A stretch of 64,000 bases of DNA from Chitinimonas koreensis (lineage in GTDB: Bacteria; Pseudomonadota; Gammaproteobacteria; Burkholderiales; Chitinimonadaceae): NCBI RefSeq assembly GCF_014353015.1, contig NZ_CP060704.1, positions 4,427,001 to 4,491,000 on the forward strand. The letters run 5' to 3'. The translations under genes and the position numbers were made by a program. Shown here one piece after another: positions 26,433 through 34,211 of the stretch. The notes under the pieces were generated by a model that was given only the letters and a program-made list of their open reading frames with translations, was not told where the DNA came from and searched no databases. The first letter of the stretch is position 1. Each line of letters opens with the position of its first letter.

Positions 26433-26861
26433 TTAGATATCAAGGACTTGCGGCTTTTGCGCAGCGTGCGGATGCTCGGCGCTAGCGTAGACCTTGAGTT
26501 TCTTGATCATGGCGTAACCGAGCGGGCCCTTGGGCAGCATGCCCTTGACGGCCTTCTCGATCAGACGCTCGGGGAAGCGTTCCTGCATTTCGGTGAAGGA
26601 GCGCTCGTAGATACCACCCGGGTAGCCCGAGTGACGGAAATATTTCTTTTGCTGGGCCTTGTCACCGGTCACGCGCAGCTTGCCTGCGTTGACGACCACG
26701 ATGAAATCACCGGTGTCGACGTGAGGGGTGTAGATGGCTTTGTGCTTGCCACGCAGGCGTTGGGCGATTTCAGCGGCGAGGCGGCCGAGCACCTTGTCGG
26801 TGGCATCGACCACAAACCAGTCGCGCTGAACCTCGTGCGGCTTGGCGGAGAAGGTCTTCAT
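26433..26861 (-). CDS. rplM: 50S ribosomal protein L13
   Basis: 142 residues with family landmarks DWFVVDATDKVLGRLAAEIA, HKAIYTPHVDTGDFIVVVNA and MLPKGPLGYAM. It is the first gene of the rplM-rpsI operon. A near-consensus sigma-70 promoter lies 41 bp upstream, and GGAAGAG precedes the ATG. In E. coli L13 represses its own operon through the mRNA leader; the short leader here leaves little room for a large structure. Confidence 0.98.
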   Translation of the reverse strand: MKTFSAKPHEVQRDWFVVDATDKVLGRLAAEIAQRLRGKHKAIYTPHVDTGDFIVVVNAGKLRVTGDKAQQKKYFRHSGYPGGIYERSFTEMQERFPERLIEKAVKGMLPKGPLGYAMIKKLKVYASAEHPHAAQKPQVLDI

Positions 26862-26901
26862 ACGGCTCTTCCAGATTCGTTCGATTTACGGAAAGTCGCG
26901 C

Positions 26902-26931
26902 ATTCTATTTGAAAAAACAAAGGGCTGTCAA
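26902..26931 (-). promoter_or_regulatory. Sigma-70 promoter of rplM-rpsI
   Basis: TTGACA (26926-26931), an 18-bp spacer and TAGAAT (26902-26907) on the minus strand, 41 bp before the rplM start. Confidence 0.8.
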
Positions 26932-27018
26932 ACCGCCATTCGTCATGCGCGGCAATGCCGCCTCGCACCGTGCGCCGAGCCTTCCTGGGCCTCGCGCAGG
27001 CCGCCCGCGGGAATGGGC

Positions 27019-27124
27019 AAAAAAAAGCGCAAGCCGTTGGGGCTTGCGCGTAATTCCACCAAAGAAGGAGGATGGAGGAGACAACATCAAAGCACACACA
27101 TTGCGTGCGCAGCCTCAATGCAGT
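27019..27124 (-). ncRNA. Candidate small RNA with anti-Shine-Dalgarno tracts
   Basis: On the minus strand a well-formed promoter (TTGCGG, 17 bp, TAGCAT at 27129-27157) is followed by about 105 nt without a sensible reading frame and then a strong terminator (GCGCAAGCC, 5-nt loop, GGCTTGCGC, eight T; 27019-27049). The transcript would contain CUCCUCCAUCCUCCUUC (complement of about 27065-27081), i.e. two C/U-rich tracts complementary to Shine-Dalgarno sequences, with the terminator hairpin at its 3' end. This is the structure of trans-acting, Hfq-dependent sRNAs with exposed anti-SD loops. No family member was recognised with certainty. It lies divergent from osmC and upstream of rplM. Confidence 0.65.
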
Positions 27125-27128
27125 TCGT

Positions 27129-27157
27129 ATGCTACGCGAAACTTACGGCTGCCGCAA
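27129..27157 (-). promoter_or_regulatory. Promoter of the candidate sRNA
   Basis: -35 TTGCGG (27152-27157), 17-bp spacer, -10 TAGCAT (27129-27134), predicted start at about 27123. Confidence 0.6.
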
Positions 27158-27291
27158 GTGCTTTTTTGTGCAGTGCGCCATAAATCTGCTGAACCGGAAT
27201 AAAGTTACATCGAAAAGTCGCTCAAATCGGCATTTTCCCGGCCCAGGGCTACAGATCCGTAACTTCCGACCCAATGTCATGGTTCGCTGAT

Positions 27292-27304
27292 GCCGCAATG
27301 CGGC
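27292..27304. promoter_or_regulatory. Inverted repeat GCCGC-AAT-GCGGC upstream of osmC
   Basis: A perfect 5-3-5 palindrome 50 bp before the osmC start. Possible operator; no regulator identified. Confidence 0.25.
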
Positions 27305-27353
27305 AATATCGGACCTTTCCCGCCACCCTTCATATCTATCTAAGGAGCAAGCG

Positions 27354-27770
27354 ATGCGTGCACGCATCAAGTGGATCGAGAACGTCAGCTTCCTGGCCCA
27401 GAGCGAGTCGGGCCACTCGGTGCTGCTCGACGGCGCACCGGCCGCCGGCGGCCAGAACCTCGGCCCGCGGCCGATGGAGATGGTGCTGATGGGCACCGGC
27501 GGCTGTACTGCCTTCGACGTGGTCAGCATCCTGCGCAAGGGTCGCGCCGACGTGGTCGACGTCGACGTGCAGCTCGAGGCCGAGCGCGCCGAGACCGAGC
27601 CCAAGGTATTCACCCGCATCCACATGCACTTCGTGGTCAAGGGCCGCAATCTGAAGCCCGAGCAGGTCAAGCGCGCGATCGACCTGTCGGCCGAGAAGTA
27701 CTGCTCGGCCTCGATCATGCTGGGCAAGACGGCCGAGATCAGCCACGACTTCGAGATCGTCGAAGCCTGA
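27354..27770 (+). CDS. OsmC family protein (YhfA-like)
   Basis: 138 residues with the two conserved peroxidatic/redox cysteines of the OsmC/Ohr fold: Cys51 in GTGGCTAFD and Cys117 in KYCSASIML. The VVSILRKGR segment and overall length fit the YhfA subgroup rather than Ohr. OsmC proteins reduce organic peroxides using thiols, although YhfA itself is less well characterised. AAGGAGCAAGCG gives a strong ribosome-binding site before ATG 27354. A terminator follows. The gene is convergent with the MFS exporter gene. Confidence 0.9.
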   Translation: MRARIKWIENVSFLAQSESGHSVLLDGAPAAGGQNLGPRPMEMVLMGTGGCTAFDVVSILRKGRADVVDVDVQLEAERAETEPKVFTRIHMHFVVKGRNLKPEQVKRAIDLSAEKYCSASIMLGKTAEISHDFEIVEA

Positions 27771-27791
27771 TCCGCGCATCAAACACGACAG

Positions 27792-27815
27792 GGCCGCCGC
27801 GCAGGCGGTCTTTTT
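27792..27815 (+). terminator. Terminator after osmC
   Basis: Stem GGCCGCC / GGCGGTC (one G-T pair) with a 5-nt loop, then TTTTT, 21 bp after the osmC stop. Confidence 0.85.
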
Positions 27816-27822
27816 CATATCG

Positions 27823-29135
27823 TCAATCCACCAGCGCGGACGCCCCTCCCGACGCTCCACCGGCTCCAGTGCCGGCTGCTCTTCTCGATGGGCCGGCAGG
27901 GTGATCAGAAGCCGGGCCGGCGAGCGCTTGAGCGCGTGCCAGGCCAGCACGACGGCGAGCAGCCCGATGGTGGCGATCGCGCCGCGCAGGCCGAGCGCCG
28001 TCGCCAGCACGCCGCCGGCCAGTGCCCCGAACGGGGCCGGCGCCACGGTGAGGAAGCGCATGGTGGCGATCATGCGGCCCAGCAGCGCATCGGGCGTGAT
28101 CGCAGCGCGCGCGGCCAGGTAGTGGATCGAAAACAGCGTCGTGCCGAAGCCGAACAGTCCCTGGCACAGGCTGAACCACAGCATCGGCGTCGCGCTGCCG
28201 GCCGGGATGGCGGCGAAGCCGAGCCAGGCCAGCGCGGTGGCGACGAAACCCCAGCCCACCATCGGGCCGACGCCGCGCCAGGCGCCGAGCCGCTCCGCGC
28301 TCAGCGCCGCCAGCAGGCTGCCGGCCCCGCCGAGCATGTAGGCCGCGCCCATCCGCGCCGCGTCGAGGCCGAGCTCGCGGGTGGCGAACAGCACCAGCGC
28401 CGCGGCCAGCATATGGCTGAGCAGCTGCCACAGCGCGGTCTGGATGGCGAAGGCGCGCAGTACCGGCAGGTCGCGCACCAGCCGCAGTCCTTCCTTGATC
28501 TCGTGCCACACCGACACGCTGGCGGCGCGCGGCAGCGGCGCCGGCTCGATTGCACGGATGCGCGTCAGGATGAAGGCCGAGACCAGGAAACTGAACGCGT
28601 CGAACAGGATGGCGACCGGCGCCGTCAGCCAATGGATCAGCATGCCGGCCAGCCCCGGTGCGCAGACCTGGGCGGTCGAGCCGGTGGTCATGAACTTGCT
28701 GTGCGCCTCGACCAGCCGGCCCTTGCCGATCAGCGTGGCGACATAGCTCTGGTGCGCAGAGCCGCCGATCACCTCGCCGGTGAGGCAGACGAAGCCGACC
28801 GCCCACAGCACCGGCATGCCGAGCCAGCCGCCCCAGGCGGCCAGCGGCACCACCAGCAGCGCGGCGGCGCACAAGAGATCGCGCCCCAGCATCAGCGGCA
28901 TGCGCCGGGCGCGGTCGATCAATACGCCGGCGTGCAGGCTGAACAGCGCGAACGGCAGCACCTCGATGGCGGTCAGCACGCCCATCTGCATCGGCGTGGC
29001 TTCGAGCAGGATGGCCGCGGTCAGCGGCAGCGCGAGCAGCGTGATATAGGAGCCGAAGTCGGAAATCCCCTGCGCGAGCCACAGGCGCAGAAAGTCGGGA
29101 TGCCGCCACAGCCCGTCGAAACGGAAGCGGAACAT
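27823..29135 (-). CDS. MFS exporter, MFS_3 / EntS-like (apparent frameshift at the 3' end)
   Basis: About 437 residues and 12 hydrophobic helices, beginning MFRFRFDGLWRHPDFLRLWL with the DFLRLW and GVLIDRARRMPLML signature of the MFS_3 (EntS, DHA3) exporters. Likely drug or siderophore efflux by proton antiport. As printed, the frame reads past its expected end, through the osmC terminator and antisense to osmC. Adding one G in the GGGG run near 27845 gives the ending VERREGASALVD followed by a stop at 27823. The readthrough tail is therefore taken as an artefact. The ATG at 29135 has no strong Shine-Dalgarno (GGCTTCCC). Confidence 0.85.
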
Positions 29136-29522
29136 GGGAAGCCTTTGTTCTGGTCGGGTCCGTCCCGCTGCCGGGTCGACTGACGTTGCCTACGCGCAAT
29201 AGGACGCGGATGCCGTTCACGATACAAGCGGCGGGCGGACCTGTTGATTTAAGTATTGGGTGGGTTAGAGCCGCGATTTCGACCGGTCTGAGCGCCTAGC
29301 CCGCGAGCCACGAAGCGCAAACGAGCGTCAGCGAGGCTCCCTCTGGCCCACCCCGCAAAGTCTCTAACTATTGCGGGGACCCCGGGGCGGCGAGGGCGGG
29401 GCGAGTCGGGTTGAATCGGAGCGCCGCTCTACGAGCGCGCTCCAATCGCAAGCGCACGGCTTTGCCGGGCGCCTGCTCCACCGCTTACCTTTACGCGGAC
29501 GCTTGCAAGCTTATGCCAGGCG
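29136..29522. other. 387-bp intergenic region between coq7 and the MFS gene
   Basis: No supported gene. Contains two pieces related in reverse complement to repeat family E (29321-29343 and 29384-29413), separated by about 40 bp. Confidence 0.45.
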
Positions 29523-30140
29523 CTACATGCGGTACGACAGCGTCGTCATCACCTTGGACATCGCCCGCATGGCGGACTTGACCGGCGGCGGCAACTCAGC
29601 GGCGCCCAGCGCCACGGCGGTCTCGGCGTGCGCGGTCTCGTCGGCGTGCATCTGCGTGACGATGGCGCGGCTCTTGGCGTCATCCGCCGGCAAGCTGCCG
29701 AGATGGCTTTCGAGGTGTTCGCCGACCTGGCGCTCGGTCTCGGCCAGGAAGCCGAGATTCCAGCGGTCGCCGATCAGCCCGGCCGTGACGCCCAGCGCCA
29801 GCGAACCGGCGTACCACAGGGGATTGAGCACGCTCTTGCGACCGCCGAGCTCGCCGATGCGGCGCTCGGTCCACGCAAGATGCTCGACCTCCTCGTGGGC
29901 CGCCGCGCGCAGCGACTCGCGCGTACGCGCATCGCGCGCGGTCAGCGCCTGGCCCTGGTAGAGCGCCTGGGCACAGACCTCGCCGCAGTGGTTGACCCGC
30001 ATCAGGCCGGCCGCATGCCGCTTCTGCCCGGCATCGAGCTCGGCCTCGTCGAGCCGCGCGTCGGGATGCGGACGCACGCTGGCAGCCGGCGCGAACACGG
30101 TACGCAGGGCGCGATCGAATTCGGTAATCAGCTTGTCCAT
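29523..30140 (-). CDS. coq7: Ubiquinone biosynthesis hydroxylase Coq7 (demethoxyubiquinone hydroxylase)
   Basis: 205 residues with di-iron carboxylate motifs: RVNHCGEVCAQALYQGQ, HEEVEHLAWT and MHADETAHAETA. It hydroxylates 3-demethoxyubiquinol in the penultimate step of ubiquinone synthesis. Coq7 replaces UbiF in many beta- and alphaproteobacteria. GGGAGAAGACCC precedes the ATG at 30140, and upstream in-frame extensions are not conserved-looking. It is divergent from the periplasmic cyclophilin gene. Confidence 0.95.
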   Translation of the reverse strand: MDKLITEFDRALRTVFAPAASVRPHPDARLDEAELDAGQKRHAAGLMRVNHCGEVCAQALYQGQALTARDARTRESLRAAAHEEVEHLAWTERRIGELGGRKSVLNPLWYAGSLALGVTAGLIGDRWNLGFLAETERQVGEHLESHLGSLPADDAKSRAIVTQMHADETAHAETAVALGAAELPPPVKSAMRAMSKVMTTLSYRM

Positions 30141-30367
30141 GGGTCTTCTCCCGACGTGGATTTGGAGGGACGGCCATTCTAGAGCCTGTCGCGGCCGCCT
30201 GTCGTGGGCGATTTCGCGCCGCCGGCTCCCCGCGCGTCGCCATGCCGGCCGTCGCATGCCGTGGCCGGGACCGCATCGCCATGACCGATACTGGTGTCTG
30301 ATCCGACGGGCGAGGCCGGCCATGGGCCGTGCTAACATCGCCGCCGATTCCAAGCCGGAGGATGCAA

Positions 30368-30988
30368 ATGAAGCGACTGTGTTTGAGCCTGATCGCACTG
30401 CTGGCCATGCCCGCCGTGCTGGCCGCCAACCCGCTGGTGCGGCTGTCGACCAATCTGGGCGACATCGACGTCGAGCTCTATCCCGACAAGGCGCCCAAAA
30501 GCGTCGAGAACTTCCTCAAGTACGTGAAGAAGGGCCATTACAACGGCACCATCTTCCACCGCGTGATCCCGGGCTTCGTCGCCCAGGGCGGCGGCTTCAC
30601 CCCAGACATGCAGGAAAAGCCGACCGAGGCGCCGATCCAGAACGAAGCCAAGAACGGCCTCTCCAACGTCACGGGCACGCTGGCGATGGCGCGCACCATG
30701 GAGCCGCACTCGGCCAATGCGCAGTTCTTCATCAACCTGGTCGACAACACCCGCCTCGACTACCGCGAGGAAAGCCCGCGCGGCTGGGGCTACGCGGTGT
30801 TCGGCAAGGTGGTGCGCGGCATGGACGTGGTGCAGAAGATCGCCGCCGAGCCGACCGGCATGGCCAACGGCATGTCGGACGTGCCGAACAAGCCGATCCT
30901 GATCACGCTCGCCAAGCCCATCCCCGATACCCGCATCGCCAAGCCGGCCAAGCCCGTCCCGGCCCCGGCGCCCCAACCGGCGCAATAG
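30368..30988 (+). CDS. ppiA: Periplasmic peptidyl-prolyl cis-trans isomerase (cyclophilin)
   Basis: 206 residues: signal peptide (MKRLCLSLIALLAMPAVLA) and a bacterial cyclophilin domain with GTIFHRVIPGFVAQGGG (catalytic Arg and Phe), FFINLVDN and a Pro/Ala/Lys-rich C-terminal tail of about 20 residues. It catalyses prolyl isomerisation of exported proteins. GGAGG is 5 nt before the ATG at 30368. The cytosolic paralogue follows immediately (28 bp) in the same direction, so both are likely in one operon. Confidence 0.93.
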   Translation: MKRLCLSLIALLAMPAVLAANPLVRLSTNLGDIDVELYPDKAPKSVENFLKYVKKGHYNGTIFHRVIPGFVAQGGGFTPDMQEKPTEAPIQNEAKNGLSNVTGTLAMARTMEPHSANAQFFINLVDNTRLDYREESPRGWGYAVFGKVVRGMDVVQKIAAEPTGMANGMSDVPNKPILITLAKPIPDTRIAKPAKPVPAPAPQPAQ

Positions 30989-31016
30989 TCGCCAGCGCTA
31001 CGAGAAAGGACTCCCC

Positions 31017-31510
31017 ATGCGCGTCAACCTCACCACCAACCACGGCCTGATCGGCATCGAGCTCGACGAGGCCAAGGCGCCGAAGACGGTGGCCAACTTC
31101 GTCGAATACGTGAAATCCGGCCATTACGACGGCACCATCTTCCACCGCGTGATCGACGGCTTCATGGTGCAGGGCGGCGGCTTCGCCCCGGCATGAACCA
31201 GAAGCCGACCCGCGACCCGGTCGAGAACGAGGCTGCCAACGGCCTGAAGAACGAGCAGTACACCGTCGCCATGGCCCGTACGCCCGATCCGCACTCGGCC
31301 AGCGCGCAGTTCTTCATCAACGTCGCCAACAACCACTTCCTGAACTACACCTCCGCCACGCCGCAGGGCTTCGGCTACTGCGTGTTCGGCAAGGTGGTCG
31401 AGGGCACCGAGGTGGTCGACGCGATCAAGGGCGTGAAGACCGGCTCCAAGGGCTTCCATCAGGACGTGCCGAACGAGGACGTCGTGATCGAGAAGGCCGA
31501 GCTGGCCTGA
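31017..31510 (+). CDS. ppiB: Cytosolic peptidyl-prolyl cis-trans isomerase PpiB (apparent frameshift)
   Basis: 164 residues if one G is restored near 31190, where the frame otherwise ends early at ...GGGFAPA-stop and resumes as MNQKPTRDPVENEAANGLKN in another frame. The restored junction GGGFAPGMNQKPT is exactly that expected of PpiB. Motifs GTIFHRVIDGFMVQGGG and FFINVANN are present. AAAGGA precedes the ATG. It has no signal peptide, unlike the upstream ppiA. The break is almost certainly a sequencing error. Confidence 0.9.
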
Positions 31511-31529
31511 TCGGCCTCCATTTCGACCT

Positions 31530-31554
31530 ACGGCGCGGGCATCCGCGCCGTTTT
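31530..31554 (+). terminator. Terminator after ppiB
   Basis: ACGGCGCGG / CCGCGCCGT stem with a GCAT loop followed by TTTGC. Confidence 0.85.
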
Positions 31555-31570
31555 GCATTGCGGCGCCGCC

Positions 31571-32317
31571 ATGACCCGACCCCTGCTGTTCGCTTCCGAC
31601 CTGCACCTGTCCGATTCCGATCCGGCCACCCGGGCCGCCTTCGCCGAATTCCTGCACGGCCCGGCGCGGCAGGCGGCCGCGCTCTACTTGCTGGGCGACA
31701 TCTTCGAATACTGGGCCGGCGACGACGACGACGATCCGTTCAACGCCGGCGTGGCGGCCGAGCTGCGGGCGCTGGCCGAGGCCGGCACCGCTGTCCACCT
31801 GATGCACGGCAACCGCGATTTCCTGCTCGGCCCGGCCTTCGCCGCCGCCGCCGGCGCGACGCTGCTGGCCGACCCGACCCTGGTCGAGATCGGCGGCCGG
31901 CGCCTTTTGCTGAGCCACGGCGACGCGCTGTGCACCGACGACGCCGCCTACCAGCAGTTCCGCGCCACCGTGCGCCAGCCGGCCTGGCAGGCCGCCTTCC
32001 TGGCCCGGCCGCTCGGCGAGCGGCGCGCCGAGATCGCCCGCATCCGCGCCGCCAGCGAGATGGCCAAGCGCGAAAAGGCGCTCGACATCATGGACGTGAA
32101 CCCCTACGCGGTGACCACGCTGCTGGCGCAATACCCGGGCGCCCACCTGATCCACGGCCATACCCACCGGCCGGCCATGCACCATCATGAGGTGCAGCAT
32201 GGACGGCGCGAGCGCTGGGTGTTGCCGGATTGGTACGGCGGCACCGGCGGTTACCTGGAGGCCGACCAGGACGGCCTGCGCTTCGTCGGCATCAATCAGG
32301 ACGCGGCCTGGGGCTGA
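31571..32317 (+). CDS. lpxH: UDP-2,3-diacylglucosamine diphosphatase
   Basis: 248 residues of the calcineurin-like phosphoesterase fold with metal ligands in FASDLHLSD, LLGDIFEYW, MHGNRDFLL, LSHGDAL and IHGHTHRP. LpxH hydrolyses UDP-2,3-diacylglucosamine to lipid X in lipid A synthesis at the inner membrane. Start ATG 31571. A strong terminator between ppiB and lpxH implies its own promoter. lpxK, the later lipid A kinase gene, is 23 kb away. Confidence 0.95.
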   Translation: MTRPLLFASDLHLSDSDPATRAAFAEFLHGPARQAAALYLLGDIFEYWAGDDDDDPFNAGVAAELRALAEAGTAVHLMHGNRDFLLGPAFAAAAGATLLADPTLVEIGGRRLLLSHGDALCTDDAAYQQFRATVRQPAWQAAFLARPLGERRAEIARIRAASEMAKREKALDIMDVNPYAVTTLLAQYPGAHLIHGHTHRPAMHHHEVQHGRRERWVLPDWYGGTGGYLEADQDGLRFVGINQDAAWG

Positions 32318-32358
32318 TCCGCCGCGTCACGCCATCGTCATTATTCACGTTCGGCCGA

Positions 32359-32386
32359 TTGACTTGTCCGCGCAGCGGCCTAGACT
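32359..32386 (+). promoter_or_regulatory. Promoter of the phasin gene
   Basis: TTGACT (32359-32364), 16-bp spacer, TAGACT (32381-32386). Confidence 0.55.
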
Positions 32387-32401
32387 GCGCGCCTTAGTGC
32401 G

Positions 32402-32414
32402 GTGCACCATGCAC
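32402..32414. promoter_or_regulatory. Candidate operator GTGCA-CCA-TGCAC in the phasin leader
   Basis: A perfect inverted repeat 16 bp downstream of the -10, flanked by more TGC elements. PhaR repressors of phasin genes recognise TGC-rich symmetrical sites, so a PhaR site is possible. Inference. Confidence 0.35.
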
Positions 32415-32488
32415 TTACAAAGTGCTGATTTCACGTCGCTTCCAGCCGGTAGGCGAGTGAAAGGACAAGCTCTCCAACGGGAACTACG

Positions 32489-32980
32489 ATGAACGCCCCT
32501 ACCGCCGCTTGGGCCTTACCGAGGCTCGACCAGCATCTGGAATTCCTCAACGAAGGCGCCGACCTGGCCAACCGCAACCTCGAGCGGCTGATCTCGACCC
32601 AGTACGACGGCTGCCGCGACTGGTTCCGCGCCGTGTCGGGCGAAGCCGATCCGGCCGAACGGCTCGAGCAGCACGTCGACCAGAGCCTGCAGCTCGGTTG
32701 CGCGCTGTTCGTGGCGCAGGTGTCGGCGCTGACCGACGCGATGCATCTGGTCGAGCGCACCTGGGCCGAGCAGCAGCGCAGCCTGCTGGCCGGCCTCAAC
32801 GGCCAGCCCGAGGCGGTCGGCCAGCCGATCAAGCGCGCGCTGTGCGTCAGCGGCTGCGCCTACGACTCGATGTCCAAGGCCACGCGCCAGGTCGCCAACT
32901 TCGCCAGCAACCGCTTCGCCGCGGCGGCCGTCAGCGCCTACCAGCAGGCAAGAGACAAACTGGCTGAAACGACCAGCTAG
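32489..32980 (+). CDS. Phasin-family protein
   Basis: 163 residues, soluble and mostly helical, with NRNLERLISTQYDGCRDWF, FVAQVSALTDAMHLVERTW and ATRQVANFASNRFAAAAVSA, typical of phasin_2-type proteins that coat polyhydroxyalkanoate granules. Strong promoter elements and a separate leader fit the high expression of phasins. It has three Cys clustered in ALCVSGC and QYDGCRD. No phaC is visible in the window. Family assignment is probable rather than certain. Confidence 0.7.
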   Translation: MNAPTAAWALPRLDQHLEFLNEGADLANRNLERLISTQYDGCRDWFRAVSGEADPAERLEQHVDQSLQLGCALFVAQVSALTDAMHLVERTWAEQQRSLLAGLNGQPEAVGQPIKRALCVSGCAYDSMSKATRQVANFASNRFAAAAVSAYQQARDKLAETTS

Positions 32981-33046
32981 TGGAGGCAGAGCCTGCTGAC
33001 GATCCCCGGAAGCGGTACTCGGCGGATCGTCGGCACAGGCCAAGTC

Positions 33047-33138
33047 TCACCGCAGAGGACGCGAAGGACGCGGCGGGTTGAGCGGTTTCTGATTGCTCGT
33101 CGCGGCAGGCTCGCCTCTCTCCGCGTCCTCTGCGGTGA
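33047..33138. repeat. Palindromic element, family C
   Basis: Perfect 17-bp inverted repeat TCACCGCAGAGGACGCG / CGCGTCCTCTGCGGTGA around a 58-bp GC-rich centre, between convergent phasin and LldE-like genes. Can fold into a long hairpin and may act as a terminator. Confidence 0.75.
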
Positions 33139-33183
33139 AAGTGTTTGCATTGACCCCATCACACCACCGTTCACCGTAGCGCG

Positions 33184-33909
33184 TCAGCGCTCGGCACGGC
33201 CGGTCAGCACCTCGGCGAAATGCACCAGCCGGGTGCGTTTATCGCCACGAGCGCGCAGCCGGCCTTCGAGGTGCAGCAGGCAACCGAGGTCGCCGGCGAT
33301 CAGCGTGTCGGCGCCGGTCGCGGCCAGCGCCGCGCATTTCTTGTCGGCGATCGCGCACGAAATCTCCGGATACTTGGCCGCGAAGCTGCCGCCGAAGCCG
33401 CAGCACTGCTCGGCCTCGGCCATCTCGCGCAATTCCAGCCCCTCCACTTGCGCCAGCAGCGCGCGCGGCTGCGCCTTGACGCCGAGCTCGCGCAAACCGG
33501 CGCAGCCGTCGTGGTAGCTCGCCGTGGCCGCGAGCCGCGCGGCCGGGCGGTAGTCGAGCACCGTGACCAGGAAGTCGGCGAGCTCGTGGACCTTGGCGGC
33601 GAACGCGTCCACGCGCCCGGGCGCCAGATCGCCGCCCGCCAGCAGCGCGCCGTAGTGGCGCCGCATCATGCCGGCGCAGGAACCCGACGGCAGCACCACG
33701 TAATCGCAATCTTCGAAGCGTTCGATCGCCTGGATCGCCAGCCGCCGCGCCAGCGCGCGCTCGCCGCCGTTGTAGGCCGGCTGGCCGCAGCAGCTCTGCT
33801 CGGGCACCACCACCTCGCAACCGGCCGCTTCCAGCAGCTCGAGCGCCGCCATCGCCACGCCGGGGCGCAGCAGGTCGGCCAGGCAGCTTGCGTACAGTCC
33901 TACGCGCAT
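33184..33909 (-). CDS. LldE/LutA-like (Fe-S)-binding CCG-domain protein
   Basis: 241 residues with two CCG cysteine-rich domains: EQSCCGQPAYNGG and AEQCCGFGGSFAAKYP, plus SCAGMMRRHY. This is the LldE/LutA/YkgE family, a subunit of the L-lactate dehydrogenase complex, or the heterodisulfide-reductase-like module of glycolate oxidases. Its usual partners lldF and lldG are absent; instead glcDEF lies divergently 300 bp away. GGGAG precedes ATG 33912/33909; 33909 is better spaced. A role beside GlcDEF is inference. Confidence 0.85.
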   Translation of the reverse strand: MRVGLYASCLADLLRPGVAMAALELLEAAGCEVVVPEQSCCGQPAYNGGERALARRLAIQAIERFEDCDYVVLPSGSCAGMMRRHYGALLAGGDLAPGRVDAFAAKVHELADFLVTVLDYRPAARLAATASYHDGCAGLRELGVKAQPRALLAQVEGLELREMAEAEQCCGFGGSFAAKYPEISCAIADKKCAALAATGADTLIAGDLGCLLHLEGRLRARGDKRTRLVHFAEVLTGRAER

Positions 33910-33960
33910 CATTTTTCTCCCGCCCTTCGTCCCGTCCGCCACAGCCGCGCGGGGTTGATT

Positions 33961-34028
33961 GTAGGTCGGGCTTTATGCCCGACGGCGACCTTGATTGGCG
34001 GCGCGGTCGGGCATAAAGCCCGACCTAC
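33961..34028. repeat. REP-like palindrome, family B copy 1
   Basis: GTAGGTCGGGCTTTATGCCC at the left and GGGCATAAAGCCCGACCTAC at the right, perfect 20-bp arms. Related copies at 42631, 44648 and 45809. Confidence 0.85.
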
Positions 34029-34051
34029 GAACCCATCAGCGGCCCGGTCCC

Positions 34052-34079
34052 CTCACACCTCACACCTCACACCTCACAC
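34052..34079. repeat. Tandem heptamer (CTCACAC)x4
   Basis: Four perfect CTCACAC copies directly after REP family B copy 1 and before glcD. Similar CTCACACCT tracts flank the 52-kb MITE-like element. Confidence 0.8.
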
Positions 34080-34211
34080 CTCCCACGTTGTGGCGCATAC
34101 CACACCGCAATGCAACGCCGCGCGGGTATTCCCCATTGGCCCGCCCCCGGCCGGTGGACTAGATTGCAAGATCGGCCGCACCACCCTCCGCGCCTTTCAA
34201 ATCCATTCCCG

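Noticed and set aside
27072..27290. A 72-codon plus-strand frame with a good GGAGG before it
   Set aside because: The GGAGG is the complement of the C/U tracts of the candidate sRNA; the peptide has no recognisable family and the frame crosses the sRNA promoter.
27336..27822. Extension of the MFS gene antisense through osmC
   Set aside because: The tail runs through the osmC terminator and gene; restoring one G near 27845 gives a normal stop at 27823.
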